NCBI RefSeq assembly: GCF_007556815.1
Contig: NZ_CP041745.1
Span: forward strand, 806,001 to 870,000
DNA length: 64,000 nucleotides
Direction: 5' to 3'
Source of the DNA: Paraburkholderia megapolitana
GTDB lineage: Bacteria; Pseudomonadota; Gammaproteobacteria; Burkholderiales; Burkholderiaceae
Of this stretch, positions 27,586 through 37,025 are shown piece by piece (the first letter of the stretch is position 1; every line of letters starts with the position of its first letter). Both the position numbers and the translations under genes were made by a program. The notes under the pieces were generated by a model that saw nothing but the letters and a program-made list of their open reading frames with translations, made no database searches and was not told the DNA's origin.

Positions 27586-28095
27586 TCAGGTAGCGGCCGG
27601 CGTGAAGGTCAGCGCGACGCCGTTCATGCAGTAGCGCAGGCCGGTCGGCCGCGGACCGTCGTCGAACACATGGCCGAGATGCCCGCCGCAGCGCACGCAA
27701 TGCACTTCGCTGCGGGTCATGCCGAACGAGCGGTCTTCACGCGTCGTGACCGCATGATCGAGCGGCGCCCAGAAACTCGGCCAGCCCGTATGGCTGTCGA
27801 ATTTCGTGCGCGAGGCGAACGCGTCGAGCCGGCAGCCCGCGCAAGCGAACGTGCCCGCGCGATGTTCATCATTGAGCGGGCTGGTGTACGGCCGTTCGGT
27901 CCCTTCCTGGCGCAGCACCATGTACTGGGCGGGCGTCAGCACGCGGCGCCATTCGGCGTCGGTGTGGACCACGGTGAAGGTTTCCGCTGCCGGTGCGGTG
28001 TTCTGGGCGGCCGCGAGGCCACGCCAGCGGGTGAGGGCGAACAGCGCTGCGGCGGCGCTACCGCCTGACACCAGAAATCGTCTCCTGCCTTGCAT
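27586..28095 (-). CDS. msrB: Tat-exported peptide-methionine (R)-S-oxide reductase MsrB
   Basis: This 169-residue protein begins with a Tat signal (RRRFLVSGG). The MsrB domain follows: zinc cysteines in CAGC and CVRC, the SHTGWPSFW block and the catalytic cysteine in RYCMNG. It reduces the R-epimer of methionine sulfoxide in the periplasm. ATG 28095 with AAGGAG is the correct start; the upstream in-frame stretch lacks a signal. It is first in the operon and divergent from a response regulator gene. Confidence 0.93.
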   Translation of the reverse strand: MQGRRRFLVSGGSAAAALFALTRWRGLAAAQNTAPAAETFTVVHTDAEWRRVLTPAQYMVLRQEGTERPYTSPLNDEHRAGTFACAGCRLDAFASRTKFDSHTGWPSFWAPLDHAVTTREDRSFGMTRSEVHCVRCGGHLGHVFDDGPRPTGLRYCMNGVALTFTPAAT

Positions 28096-28271
28096 GATGC
28101 GCTCCTTGCTGGACCCGGCGGGTCGATGTCGGCATCGTATGCCCGGCGCGATACCGAAGTCCTCACAGAAAGTTAAATTAAATGTGATACTTCGGCGCGC
28201 CGAATTTCTGCACAATGACAGCCTGTCCCCGTTGTTCCTGCGCGGTTCGCGCCGCGCCCGAAGGCCCCCAT

Positions 28272-29027
28272 ATGGATCAACCGAAGCGCGTACTGATCGT
28301 CGAAGACGACGTCGACATTGCCGACGTGCTGAGCCTGCACCTGCGCGACGAACGCTATGAGGTCGTCCACAGTGCGGACGGCAACGAGGGCCTGCGCCTG
28401 CTCGAACAGGGCGGCTGGGATGCGCTGATCCTCGATCTGATGCTGCCTGGCGTCGACGGTCTCGAGATTTGCCGGCGCGCCCGTGCGATGGCGCGCTATA
28501 CGCCGATCATCATCACGAGCGCGCGTTCCAGCGAGGTGCATCGCATCCTCGGTCTCGAACTCGGCGCCGACGACTACCTCGCCAAACCGTTCTCGGTGCT
28601 CGAACTGGTTGCGCGCGTGAAGGCGTTGCTGCGGCGCGTCGATGCGCTGGCGAAGGATTCGCGCATCGACGCAGGGACGCTCGAACTCGGCAGTCTGACC
28701 ATCGATCCGCTCGCGCGCGAAGTAGCCGTCGACGGTCGGCGCATCGAGCTGACGCCGCGCGAATTCGACCTGCTGTATTACTTCGCGCGCCATCCGGGCA
28801 AGGTGTTCTCGCGTATGGATCTGTTGAACGCGGTATGGGGCTATCAGCACGAGGGCTACGAACATACCGTCAACACGCATATCAACCGGCTGCGCGCCAA
28901 GATCGAAGCGGACCCGGCGCAGCCGGTCTGCATCCTGACCGTATGGGGGCACGGCTACAAACTCGCCGCTGGATCGAAAGAAGGCGCCAAAGACGCACCC
29001 GATGCCGCACCGAAGGATGCGCCGTGA
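28272..29027 (+). CDS. OmpR/PhoB-family response regulator
   Basis: This 251-residue protein has a receiver domain with the acidic pair EDD at residues 11-13 and the phosphoacceptor aspartate in LILDLMLPG near residue 55. KPFSVLELVARVKALLRR marks its end. The winged-helix output domain (LTPREFDLLYYFARHPGKVF, ending in WGHGYKL) follows. It overlaps the kinase gene by 4 bases (GTGA). It is divergent from msrB-dipZ-msrA, with about 175 bases between, and likely controls it. Confidence 0.93.
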   Translation: MDQPKRVLIVEDDVDIADVLSLHLRDERYEVVHSADGNEGLRLLEQGGWDALILDLMLPGVDGLEICRRARAMARYTPIIITSARSSEVHRILGLELGADDYLAKPFSVLELVARVKALLRRVDALAKDSRIDAGTLELGSLTIDPLAREVAVDGRRIELTPREFDLLYYFARHPGKVFSRMDLLNAVWGYQHEGYEHTVNTHINRLRAKIEADPAQPVCILTVWGHGYKLAAGSKEGAKDAPDAAPKDAP

Positions 29028-30526
29028 ATCTGACGCTTACCCAACGGCTGTCGATTGTCTTCGCGGCGCTGCTGCTCGCGTGTTGCGGTGCGTCGGCATG
29101 GCTGCAGATCCGTTCCAGCGATCTGCACGAGAAAGAGGTCGTCCAGGGCCTGTCGCGTGGGCTCGCGCAGCACATCGCGCAGAGTGCGCCACTGATGGAC
29201 GATAACGGCCTGCGTCCCGATGCGGTGCGGCGCCTGTTCAGCCAGTTGATGGTGGTGAATCCGAGCGTTGAGGTGTATCTGCTCGACAGCGAAGGTCATG
29301 TGCAGGGAGACGATGCGCCGCCTGGTCATCTGAAGCGCGAACAGGTCAATCTCGAGCCGCTGCGGCGCTTTATCGCTGGCGATACGCTGCCGATTCTCGG
29401 CGACGATCCGCGCAGCGTCGATGGTCGCAAGGTGTTTAGCGCCGCCCCGTTGCGCATGAACGGGCAGGCGCCGGCCGGCTATATCTACGTGGTGCTGCTC
29501 GGCGAGGCACACGACGAACTCGCGGCGCGCGTCGCGGCCAGTTCGGTGTTGCGTACGACGTTGTGGTCGATGGCGCTTGTAGCACTGCTCGGGCTCGTCG
29601 CGGGGCTCGTGGCGTTCCGTTTGATCACGCGGCCGTTGCGCCGGCTCACCGAGGCGATGCGGCATTTCGATGCCGACGGCGAGCCACGTGTGCCACCAGT
29701 CGCTGTTACATCGGCGGGAACGCCGCGCGTATCGACGCTCGGGCGCGGCGACGAAATCGTGGTGCTCGAAACGGCGTTTGCGCAAATGGCCGAGCGCATC
29801 GGCGAACAGTGGCGCGCGCTGACGCGCCAGGACCAGCAGCGGCGCGAACTGGTCGCGAACATTTCACACGATCTGCGTACGCCGCTCACGTCGTTGCATG
29901 GCTATCTGGAGACGCTGTCGCTGAAGTCCGACACGCTCGGCGAGACCGAACGCAAGCGCTATCTGGCCATCGCGCTCGCGCAGAGCGTGAAGGTCGGTGC
30001 GCTCGCGCAGGCGCTGTTCGAACTCGCGCGGCTCGAATATGGTTTCGTGCAACCTGTGCTCGAAGAATTCTCGCTCGTCGATCTCGTGCAGGACGTGCTG
30101 CAGAAGTTCGAACTACCTGCCGAGGCACGCCATGTCCGTCTACGCGCTGATGTACCGCAGCGCGTGCCGAACGTCAGCGCCGATCTCGGCATGATCGAAC
30201 GTGTGCTGACCAATCTGCTCGATAACGCGATTCGCCACACACCCGCCGACGGTACGATCGATATCGCCCTCACGAGCCGCGAAGGCAGGGTGACGGTGAC
30301 GGTCAGCGATACCGGGCCGGGCATTCCCGAGGCGCTGCGCGAGGGCCTCTTTCAGCGGCCGTTCAGCTCGGGCGGCGCGCATCGTGGCGGCGGACTGGGA
30401 TTGCTGATCGTGCAGCGCATGCTGCAGTTGCATCGCAGCGAGATTCGCCTGATCGAACGCGCGGGTCCGGGCACGACGTTCTCCTTTGAACTGGCCGCAG
30501 CGGGTGTTGCAACCAACGGCGCATAA
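29024..30526 (+). CDS. Sensor histidine kinase partner of the msr-linked regulator
   Basis: This 500-residue kinase starts at a GTG shared with the regulator stop. It has two membrane helices (about residues 8-26 and 175-200) flanking a 150-residue periplasmic sensor domain. A HAMP-like region, the H-box ANISHDLRTPLTSLHGY and the ATPase blocks NLLDNAIRHTP, DTGPGIP and GGGLGLLIV follow. The sensor has no cysteine. The cue could be periplasmic oxidants, given the divergent msr operon (inference). Confidence 0.92.
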   Translation: MNLTLTQRLSIVFAALLLACCGASAWLQIRSSDLHEKEVVQGLSRGLAQHIAQSAPLMDDNGLRPDAVRRLFSQLMVVNPSVEVYLLDSEGHVQGDDAPPGHLKREQVNLEPLRRFIAGDTLPILGDDPRSVDGRKVFSAAPLRMNGQAPAGYIYVVLLGEAHDELAARVAASSVLRTTLWSMALVALLGLVAGLVAFRLITRPLRRLTEAMRHFDADGEPRVPPVAVTSAGTPRVSTLGRGDEIVVLETAFAQMAERIGEQWRALTRQDQQRRELVANISHDLRTPLTSLHGYLETLSLKSDTLGETERKRYLAIALAQSVKVGALAQALFELARLEYGFVQPVLEEFSLVDLVQDVLQKFELPAEARHVRLRADVPQRVPNVSADLGMIERVLTNLLDNAIRHTPADGTIDIALTSREGRVTVTVSDTGPGIPEALREGLFQRPFSSGGAHRGGGLGLLIVQRMLQLHRSEIRLIERAGPGTTFSFELAAAGVATNGA

Positions 30527-30722
30527 GTTGCGCTCAAGCATTTGCTGCGCCCTCGTAGTAGCGATGTAGACCCTCTACATCATCCAGACGCGACGCACTA
30601 CGAATCGCGCGGACCAAACATCGTATCTGCCCGATAGGGCCCGCAGTAGAATTGCTGCACACCGGCGCGCCGAATCGAGTGCGCCTGGGAACCCCACACG
30701 ATAAAAATGTCACGGAGACTTC

Positions 30723-31217
30723 ATGGAACGACCCAGTTTCATTCGTCATTGGACCGAGCTGGAGGGCGCGGACGACTCGCACTACACGGGCGATACCGAG
30801 CTGATGGCGATCGGCGCACCGCTTGCCAATGCGCTCGGACTTACGCGCATCGGGATTCACCACAACCGGCTGCTGCCTGGACGTCGTACCTCGTACCCGC
30901 ATGCGGAAAGCGCGGAAGAGGAGTTCGTCTACGTGCTCGAAGGCACACCGGATGTCTGGATCGACGGTCATCTGCATGCACTGAAGCCTGGCGATTCGGT
31001 TGCGTTTCCAGCCGGCACCGGGATTTGCCATACCTTCCTCAACAACACGGAGCATGAAGTCCGTTTGCTGGTGATCGGCGAAACGCCTAAGGATGAAAAC
31101 CGCATCCGCTATCCGAAGAACGAAGCGCATGAGGCCAAACGTCCTGATCGCTGGATCGACTGGCCGGTACGCGAGATAGGGCCGCATGACGGCAAGCCGA
31201 CCCGCAATAAAACGTAA
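30723..31217 (+). CDS. Cupin-domain protein
   Basis: This 164-residue protein has one cupin barrel. Motif 1 is PHAESAEEEFVYVLEG (metal ligands H and E) and motif 2 is PGDSVAFPAGTGICHTF. Metal-binding single-domain cupins include isomerases, dioxygenases and sugar-binding proteins. The start is at MERPSF with a GAGAC-like ribosome-binding site. It precedes the dimethylsulfone monooxygenase gene by 124 bases and may be co-transcribed, but no sulfone function is known for it. Confidence 0.75.
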   Translation: MERPSFIRHWTELEGADDSHYTGDTELMAIGAPLANALGLTRIGIHHNRLLPGRRTSYPHAESAEEEFVYVLEGTPDVWIDGHLHALKPGDSVAFPAGTGICHTFLNNTEHEVRLLVIGETPKDENRIRYPKNEAHEAKRPDRWIDWPVREIGPHDGKPTRNKT

Positions 31218-31341
31218 AACCGATCGAGCGTCTATTCATAGCAGTTTTTATTGTTTCCCCGCACCTGTTGGCGCCGATACGGTATACGGCAGCCGTTTTC
31301 ATTCAACAGGAGGTCCGTTCGCGGGCCAGCAGGGAAACCCG

Positions 31342-32442
31342 ATGACAACCGATCATGAACGCGCAGTGAAATTCGCCTACTGGGTGCCGAATGTCAGCGG
31401 CGGCCTCGTGGTCAGCAAGATCGAGCAGCGCACGAGCTGGGATATCGATTACAACCGCCGGCTCGCGCAGACCGCCGAGCGCAGCGGCTTCGAGTACGCG
31501 CTATCGCAGATCCGCTTTACCGCGGGATACGGCGCCGAGTATCAGCATGAGTCGGTCGCGTTCAGCCACGCGCTGCTCGCCGCCACCGAAAAGCTCAAAG
31601 TCATCGCGGCTATTCTGCCAGGGCCGTGGCACCCGGCGGTCGTCGCGAAGCAGCTTGCCACCATCGATCAACTTACCGGCGGCCGCGTCGCGATCAATGT
31701 GGTGAGCGGCTGGTTCAAGGGCGAGTTCACCGCGATCGGCGAACCTTGGCTAGAACATGACGAACGCTACCGGCGCTCCGAGGAATTCATTCGCGCAGTG
31801 AAGGGCGTCTGGACCGAAGACGACTTCACGTTCAAGGGCGATTTCTATCGCTTCAACAACTACACGCTCAAGCCGAAGCCATTACAGCAACCGCATCCGG
31901 AAGTGTTCCAGGGCGGCAATTCGGCAGCCGCGCGGCGCATGGCTGCAGCGGTGTCGGACTGGTACTTCATGAACGGCAATTCGCTTGAGAATCATCGCGC
32001 GCAGATCGACGAGATACGCACCGCCGCGGCCGCGCAGGGACGTACGGTGCGCTTCGGTGTCAACGCGTTCATCATCGCGCGCGATAGCGAGGACGAAGCG
32101 CAGCAGGTGCTGCACGACATCGTCCGACATGCCGATACCGAAGCCGTGAACGCGTTCGGGCATGCGGTCAAACAGGCGGGCAGCGCTTCACCGGAAGCGC
32201 AGGGCATGTGGTCGAACTCGAAGTTCGAAGACCTGGTGCAGTACAACGATGGTTTCAAGACTGGCTTGATTGGCACGCCAGAACAGATCGCGGGCAAGAT
32301 CGTTGCGCTAAAGGCGATTGGTGTCGATCTCGTGCTCGGTGGCTTTCTGCACTTCATCGAAGAGGTCGAGTATTTCGGCAAGCGCGTGTTGCCGTTGGTG
32401 CGTGAGCTGGAAGAGGCGGGGGCTACTGCGGAGACTGCGTAG
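31342..32442 (+). CDS. sfnG: FMNH2-dependent dimethylsulfone monooxygenase SfnG
   Basis: This 366-residue luciferase-like flavin monooxygenase opens with FAYWVPNVSGGLVVSKIEQR and contains the family blocks GRVAINVVSGWFKGEF and EVFQGGNSAAARRMAA. SfnG converts dimethylsulfone to methanesulfinate during sulfur starvation. It needs an external flavin reductase; the only candidate in this window is the reductase-like gene at 15.8 kb. ATG 31342 has AGGGA upstream; an AGGAGG 30 bases earlier has no start codon at a fitting distance. Confidence 0.88.
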   Translation: MTTDHERAVKFAYWVPNVSGGLVVSKIEQRTSWDIDYNRRLAQTAERSGFEYALSQIRFTAGYGAEYQHESVAFSHALLAATEKLKVIAAILPGPWHPAVVAKQLATIDQLTGGRVAINVVSGWFKGEFTAIGEPWLEHDERYRRSEEFIRAVKGVWTEDDFTFKGDFYRFNNYTLKPKPLQQPHPEVFQGGNSAAARRMAAAVSDWYFMNGNSLENHRAQIDEIRTAAAAQGRTVRFGVNAFIIARDSEDEAQQVLHDIVRHADTEAVNAFGHAVKQAGSASPEAQGMWSNSKFEDLVQYNDGFKTGLIGTPEQIAGKIVALKAIGVDLVLGGFLHFIEEVEYFGKRVLPLVRELEEAGATAETA

Positions 32443-32472
32443 GCGCAGGTCCTGAGTTGACCTGGACGGCGC

Positions 32473-33930
32473 CTACACGTCGTCCGAAAATTTCACAACG
32501 ATACCGGTGCCCGTCCCCAACCGGTTGACCGCAATCCGCCAGCCGTGTGCGATTGCAATCTCACGACAGATCGCTAGACCCAGCCCCGCACCGTCGTGCC
32601 GTGCGCCCGGCGCGCGCCAGAATCGTTTGAACAGAAACGGCAGATGCGCGTCGTCGATGCCAGGTCCCTCGTCGCGGATCTGGATCGAGCGGCCGTCGAT
32701 AATCATGCGCACCGTGCTCCCAGCCGGCGATACGTTGATCGCGTTCTCGACCACGTTTTTCAGCAGGATGAAAAGCGCGCTGCGATCTGCCCAGATCGAC
32801 AGCGTGGCGGCCGCGCCTTCCAGTTGCAGCCCGACATGCAGCGCTTCGGCCTTGCGCGACAGATACGTGAGCACGTCCTGAGCGACTTCGGCGGGATCGA
32901 TCGCGCCGAAGCTGAAGTTCTGCGCTTCGCTGACTTCCGCGAGATGCAGCAGTTGCCGCACCTGCCGCGCCATCAGATCGACCTCCTGTAGCAGCGGTTC
33001 CTTACCCTGAATGTCACTCTGCAGCTCGATCTGCCCGCGAATCAACGTGAGTGGCGTTTGCAATTCGTGCGCAGCCGAGGCGAGAAACTGCTGTTGCACG
33101 GTAAAGCCGTTTTCGAGCCGGTCGAGCGCCGCGTTGAACGCGTCGATGAGTGGGCGGATCTCGTGGGGAATGTCGCGTGTCGACAGGCGTGTCGTCAGGT
33201 TGCGCGGCGTGATGAGCGCCGCGGCATCCGATACGTTGCGCAGCGGCCGGAGTATGCGGCGCAGTGTGATCGTCAGCGACAGCCCGAAGATGATCGTCGC
33301 CGCGAGGAACGTCACATTCACGATGCGCGGGAATGGTTTGATCTTTACTTGTACGCTGATGGCGTTCAGACGCGTGCTCATTGCGGTCTGCACGCGAAAT
33401 ACGGTGCCTGCGTGCACGATCTGCAGGGTGGCGACGTAGAACGGGCGACCGTCGATAGTCGCTTCGTCGACTGTCGGCGGATGTCCGCTGCGCGGCACGT
33501 TGAGCCAAGGCGGGCCGCCCGCGTCCGGCGACGCGAGCAGCACGGTACCGTGCGTATCTGTCACGCGGTACTTCACTTCGGTCGGCAACGACTCGAACAT
33601 CCACGCGGGCGGATCGGTGAGCTGCACGGACACGGGGCGGCCCGCCGCATCGAAGACGAGTCCGTCCGCAAGGTGCCGCACGGCTTCGAGTTGCCCGTGC
33701 TGGCCGATCACCTGCTGCGGGAAATTATTCACCGCGTACAGAACGAGCGCGGCGAGCAGGCTCAGGCACACGGCCAGTGCAACGACGCTCGTGATCCACA
33801 GTCGCGCCGACAGGCTGTGCACCCAGCGGTGCAGCATCACGACGATACGCGGACCGGCAGACGGCCGCGCGGACCGGTCGTCCGTGCGGGTTGGCGGCGC
33901 GGCTGAGGCCTCAGGCTTCGGCGCCGGCAT
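32473..33930 (-). CDS. Sensor histidine kinase (TctE/QseC type)
   Basis: This 485-residue kinase has two membrane helices (about residues 38-62 and 178-200), a periplasmic segment of about 115 residues, HAMP, the H-box SAAHELQTPLTLIRGQ and the ATPase motifs NVVENAINVSP, DEGPGID and GAGLGLAI. ATG 33930 lies inside the regulator gene, a 20-base overlap. Its partner regulator carries a frameshift, so this kinase may be orphaned in this strain unless the shift is a sequencing error. Confidence 0.9.
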   Translation of the reverse strand: MPAPKPEASAAPPTRTDDRSARPSAGPRIVVMLHRWVHSLSARLWITSVVALAVCLSLLAALVLYAVNNFPQQVIGQHGQLEAVRHLADGLVFDAAGRPVSVQLTDPPAWMFESLPTEVKYRVTDTHGTVLLASPDAGGPPWLNVPRSGHPPTVDEATIDGRPFYVATLQIVHAGTVFRVQTAMSTRLNAISVQVKIKPFPRIVNVTFLAATIIFGLSLTITLRRILRPLRNVSDAAALITPRNLTTRLSTRDIPHEIRPLIDAFNAALDRLENGFTVQQQFLASAAHELQTPLTLIRGQIELQSDIQGKEPLLQEVDLMARQVRQLLHLAEVSEAQNFSFGAIDPAEVAQDVLTYLSRKAEALHVGLQLEGAAATLSIWADRSALFILLKNVVENAINVSPAGSTVRMIIDGRSIQIRDEGPGIDDAHLPFLFKRFWRAPGARHDGAGLGLAICREIAIAHGWRIAVNRLGTGTGIVVKFSDDV

Positions 33931-34593
33931 GCAGTGCGAACCCCGTACCACGCACGTTGACGAGCCGGGTCAGCGCGCCGAGTGTCGTCAGTTTCTTGCG
34001 CAAGCGATGCAGCGTGACCTCGAGTGCGTTCGGCGTGACCGCTTCGCCGAGACCCCACGCTGCGTGTTCGAGCACACCGTGTCGGACCGTGCGCCCGCGG
34101 CATGGATGAGACACAGCATGATCTGCAGTTCGGCCGGCGCGAGCAGGACAGAATCGGCGCCGCAACGGAGCGCACGCTGTGCGGGGTCGATCGTCAGGTC
34201 GGCAAACGACACCACCAGCTCGGCCAGCGCCGGTGGCCGGCGCATCAGCGTGCGGACACGTGCGACCAGCTCGCTCATCGCGAACGGTTTGGTCAGGTAG
34301 TCGTCGGCGCCGCTCTCCAGCCCGTCGATGCGGTCGTGCAGCGCGTCGCGCGCCGTCAGCATCAGGGCGGGCGTCATGTCGCCGGCGGCGCGCCGTGAGC
34401 GTAGCAACGCGAGTCCGTCGCCGTCGGGCAGACCGCGGTCGACGATCAGCACCGCGTAGTGCGCGAGACTCACGCCATACTCGGCTTCGGAGAGACTGTG
34501 AAACAGATCGGCCTCGATGCCCGCTCCCGATAGCGCCTCGCGCACCATCGCGGCGAGGCGTTCGTGGTCTTCGATCAGGGCGACTCGCGACAT
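33911..34593 (-). pseudogene. OmpR-family response regulator with a -1 frameshift in the output domain
   Basis: The receiver domain is intact: IEDHERLAAM, the phosphoacceptor in LIVDRGLPDGDG, and KPFAMSELVARVRTLMRR. The effector domain is cut at about residue 167. After LQIMLCLIHAAG the correct continuation GRTVRHGVLEHAAWG, through TPNALEVTLHRLRKKL to VRGTGFALHAG, is found in another frame. A single missing G in the coding strand, in the C-run at 34094-34096 of the given strand, accounts for it. As read, the ORF runs on to 33988 with a nonsense tail and would lack the recognition helix. It is followed by the kinase gene. Error or recent mutation are equally possible. Confidence 0.8.
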
Positions 34594-34617
34594 GGCGCTT
34601 TGCTCAATTGAACCGGC

Positions 34618-35463
34618 TCAGTTGAATCGATAGAGATAGCCGACGGTCGCCTGCGGAATGAACTTCCTGTCGACGAGCGGGCTGTCGGTGATGCCGCCGC
34701 CCAGACGCGCGACGCCGATATCGACGGTGGCTGACTGGTGCGTGGTGAAGCTGTAGTTGAAGCGGGCGCCGAGCGAGACGTCGATGGTCGACGTGCCGGT
34801 GTAGGCGGGCCGGCCGGGCTGCGCTTCCGATGCGCGAACCCCGTAATAATAATCGACGTAGGTGTGGCTCAACCATTCGGCACCGACGTGTGGCTCGATT
34901 CCGAGCTTGCCGTACTGGAACGACTTGCCGAACTCGATATGCGCCTGCTGCCCCTTGTTCGCGCTGGTCAGGAAGTCGCCGGTTAGCGTGCCGTAGGTGC
35001 TTTGCCACGAGAACGCGGGGCCGTACCAGAACGCACCCTTGCGATCCTGCATGCCGTTCAGGATCGGCGCATCCGATCCGTCGTAGCCGTCGCCGAGCGC
35101 GTATTTGCCGCGCAGGCTGAAGGCAACGCCGGCCCACTTGCCGATTTTCAGGTCGAGTGTCGTGCCGAGCGCATGGACCCATTTGTCGTCGAAGTAGAAG
35201 AGCGGAATCGGCGTGAATTTCGCGCCGTCGCCGGTGTAGGGCTGCTGCCGGTAGCCGGTGCCCGCGCCGAGTCCCCAATGTGTGACGTTGGTGGCGTTGC
35301 TGAGGACGGTGAAGCCGGAGTCGTCGTCGGTGGCGACCGGGGGCGATGTTGCCGCCGCCGACGTTGAGGCGTCGGGTCCGTCGGCCTGGGCCGGTGCGGC
35401 GTATAGCCAGAGAAAAGCGGCGGCAAGTAGCAGCGGTTGCGCGTGGCGCATGAATCTGTTCAC
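34618..35463 (-). CDS. MipA/OmpV-family outer membrane protein
   Basis: This 281-residue protein has a signal peptide (LLLAAAFLWLYAAPAQA) and the MipA/OmpV pattern: GLGAGTGYRQQPYTGDGAKF, then LFYFDDKWVHALG, and a C-terminal YLYRFN strand ending in an aromatic-X motif. It should form a small beta barrel of the scaffold/porin-like type. It lies 24 bases before the two-component regulator gene on the same strand, so it is probably part of the same regulon. ATG 35463 or 35451 could be the start. Confidence 0.87.
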   Translation of the reverse strand: MNRFMRHAQPLLLAAAFLWLYAAPAQADGPDASTSAAATSPPVATDDDSGFTVLSNATNVTHWGLGAGTGYRQQPYTGDGAKFTPIPLFYFDDKWVHALGTTLDLKIGKWAGVAFSLRGKYALGDGYDGSDAPILNGMQDRKGAFWYGPAFSWQSTYGTLTGDFLTSANKGQQAHIEFGKSFQYGKLGIEPHVGAEWLSHTYVDYYYGVRASEAQPGRPAYTGTSTIDVSLGARFNYSFTTHQSATVDIGVARLGGGITDSPLVDRKFIPQATVGYLYRFN

Positions 35464-35662
35464 AGTGAAGTTCCGGAGTCGTCGACGCGAGAGACTGTAG
35501 GGTCGGTCGACTTACTCGCTACTTACTGGCCGGGGGTGGCGCTGTGATGGATTGCTTACAGGGGGTTACTGCGGAGGTGATGCTAATTATCCAAAGACTG
35601 TGCCCGGAAGCGGCACGACCTTGTCATTCATCTTGACGACGACTGTGAACGCGTCACACACC

Positions 35663-36325
35663 TCAAATCTCCTCAGCAAACTCCTCAAGAAACCGCTTAA
35701 GCCGTTCCTGCCTGACCGCGGCAAGCCGCGCCCCAGTAGCCGTCTGAAACCCCGCCGAGAGTTTAAACAGCTTCGTATGAAAATGATCGATCGCGTAGCG
35801 CGCATCGTCGTAAGGTCGTGCCTGCGCGTGCGGATCGTTAGAGTCATACAGCGCACTACCCATGCGCCCAGCCACATAGAAGCAACGCGCAGCACCGAGC
35901 ATGCCGATTGCATCAAGTCGATCCGCGTCCTGCACGATCTTCGCTTCGAGCGAGACCGGTGCAATACCCGCCGAATAGCTGTGCGCCTCGACCGCATGCG
36001 CGACCGCAAGCACCTTCTGCTCGGGCCAGCGCAGAGCCGTCAACACACGCGCAGCCTTTTCCGCGGAGAGCCGCGAGGCCTGCGCGCGCAACGGCGAATT
36101 CTTCTCGACGGCAACGCAGTCGTGCAGTACTGTCGACGCCAGCAGGATTTCCGCATCGCCGCCTTCTCCGGCCTGTATCGTGGCTGCGTTCTTCCAGACG
36201 CGCTGCAGATGCGAAACATCGTGCGAGCCGTCGCCGTCGTTGTCGTTGTCCTTCACGTATTGGAGCAAGGTTTGCGCGAGCGAAGCGAGCGGCGCGAACG
36301 GCACAAAAGTGGCAGTAGTCGTCAT
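35663..36325 (-). CDS. HD-domain phosphohydrolase
   Basis: This 220-residue HD superfamily hydrolase has an N-terminal H in DVSHLQRVWKNA, the HD pair in VLHDCVAVEK and the distal D in KIVQDADRLDAIGMLG. This resembles the YedJ/COG1418 uncharacterised metal-dependent hydrolases that act on nucleotides or phosphate esters. ATG 36325 is chosen to begin at MTTTATF; the longer frame reaches into the divergent promoter. Confidence 0.87.
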   Translation of the reverse strand: MTTTATFVPFAPLASLAQTLLQYVKDNDNDGDGSHDVSHLQRVWKNAATIQAGEGGDAEILLASTVLHDCVAVEKNSPLRAQASRLSAEKAARVLTALRWPEQKVLAVAHAVEAHSYSAGIAPVSLEAKIVQDADRLDAIGMLGAARCFYVAGRMGSALYDSNDPHAQARPYDDARYAIDHFHTKLFKLSAGFQTATGARLAAVRQERLKRFLEEFAEEI

Positions 36326-36473
36326 GGCGGATAAGAGCGGAAACGTCGAAGGCGTGATTATCGTCGGGGTGCGCGCAGATCGCCACCCGTACAGCCCGCC
36401 AATCGGCGTTTCAAATTTATCCCGGTGGCGCTCGTCTGGTTTATCTATCACCTATATGAAAACAGGGGGCAAC

Positions 36474-36992
36474 ATGCAGACTCTCCAGATCAAGATGCTT
36501 GTCGCATCGCTCTCGCTCGTCGCGCTCTCCGCTTGCCAGCTGGGCGGCACCCAGGCCGGCGCAGCCGGCGCCGCGGGCGCGGACACGCAAACTACGAATG
36601 CGGCCGCCGCGCCGGTCGGCGCGTCCGACCCGGTGTCGGCGGCGCAACTGTGTCCGAGGGTGAACGGTGTCCAGGAAGTTTCCGCCGAACTGCTGTTCGG
36701 TCGCAATGTGAAGGGCCGCAAGCCGGTCAGCGACAAGGAGATTCGCCAGTTCCTCGCCGATGTCGTGACGCCGCGCTTTCCCGATGGCTTCACCACCTGG
36801 AGAACCCAGGGGCAATGGCTCGACAAGGACAAGAACCACGTGACGAAGGAAGAAAGCTTCGTGATCCAGATCGTGGCGAGCGGCACACAGGACACGCTCG
36901 ACCACATATCGGAAGTGCGCAACGCCTATATCAACCAGTTCCATCAGGAGTCGGTCGGGCTGGTGCTCACCGATGCGTGCGCATCGTTCTGA
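36474..36992 (+). CDS. DUF3574-like lipoprotein
   Basis: This 172-residue protein has a lipoprotein signal (LVASLSLVALSAC, C21), a low-complexity Ala/Gly/Thr linker of about 30 residues and then a compact domain with VSAELLFGRNVKG, FPDGFTTWRTQGQW and EESFVIQIVASG. These match the DUF3574 pattern as I remember it. GGGGG lies just before ATG 36474. Function unknown. Confidence 0.75.
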   Translation: MQTLQIKMLVASLSLVALSACQLGGTQAGAAGAAGADTQTTNAAAAPVGASDPVSAAQLCPRVNGVQEVSAELLFGRNVKGRKPVSDKEIRQFLADVVTPRFPDGFTTWRTQGQWLDKDKNHVTKEESFVIQIVASGTQDTLDHISEVRNAYINQFHQESVGLVLTDACASF

Positions 36993-37025
36993 GGCCCGGT
37001 AGTTCCGACCGCGCGCCCGATCAGA

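Noticed and set aside
28469..29023. N-terminal extension of the histidine kinase frame
   Set aside because: The frame is open upstream but lies wholly inside the response regulator gene in another frame. The GTG at 29024 with a 4-base overlap is the true start.
36027..36318. Antisense ORFs over the HD-domain gene
   Set aside because: They have poor codon usage and no start signal, and they are shadows of the real gene. The same holds for long antisense ORFs over accC, the E1 gene, the porins and dipZ.
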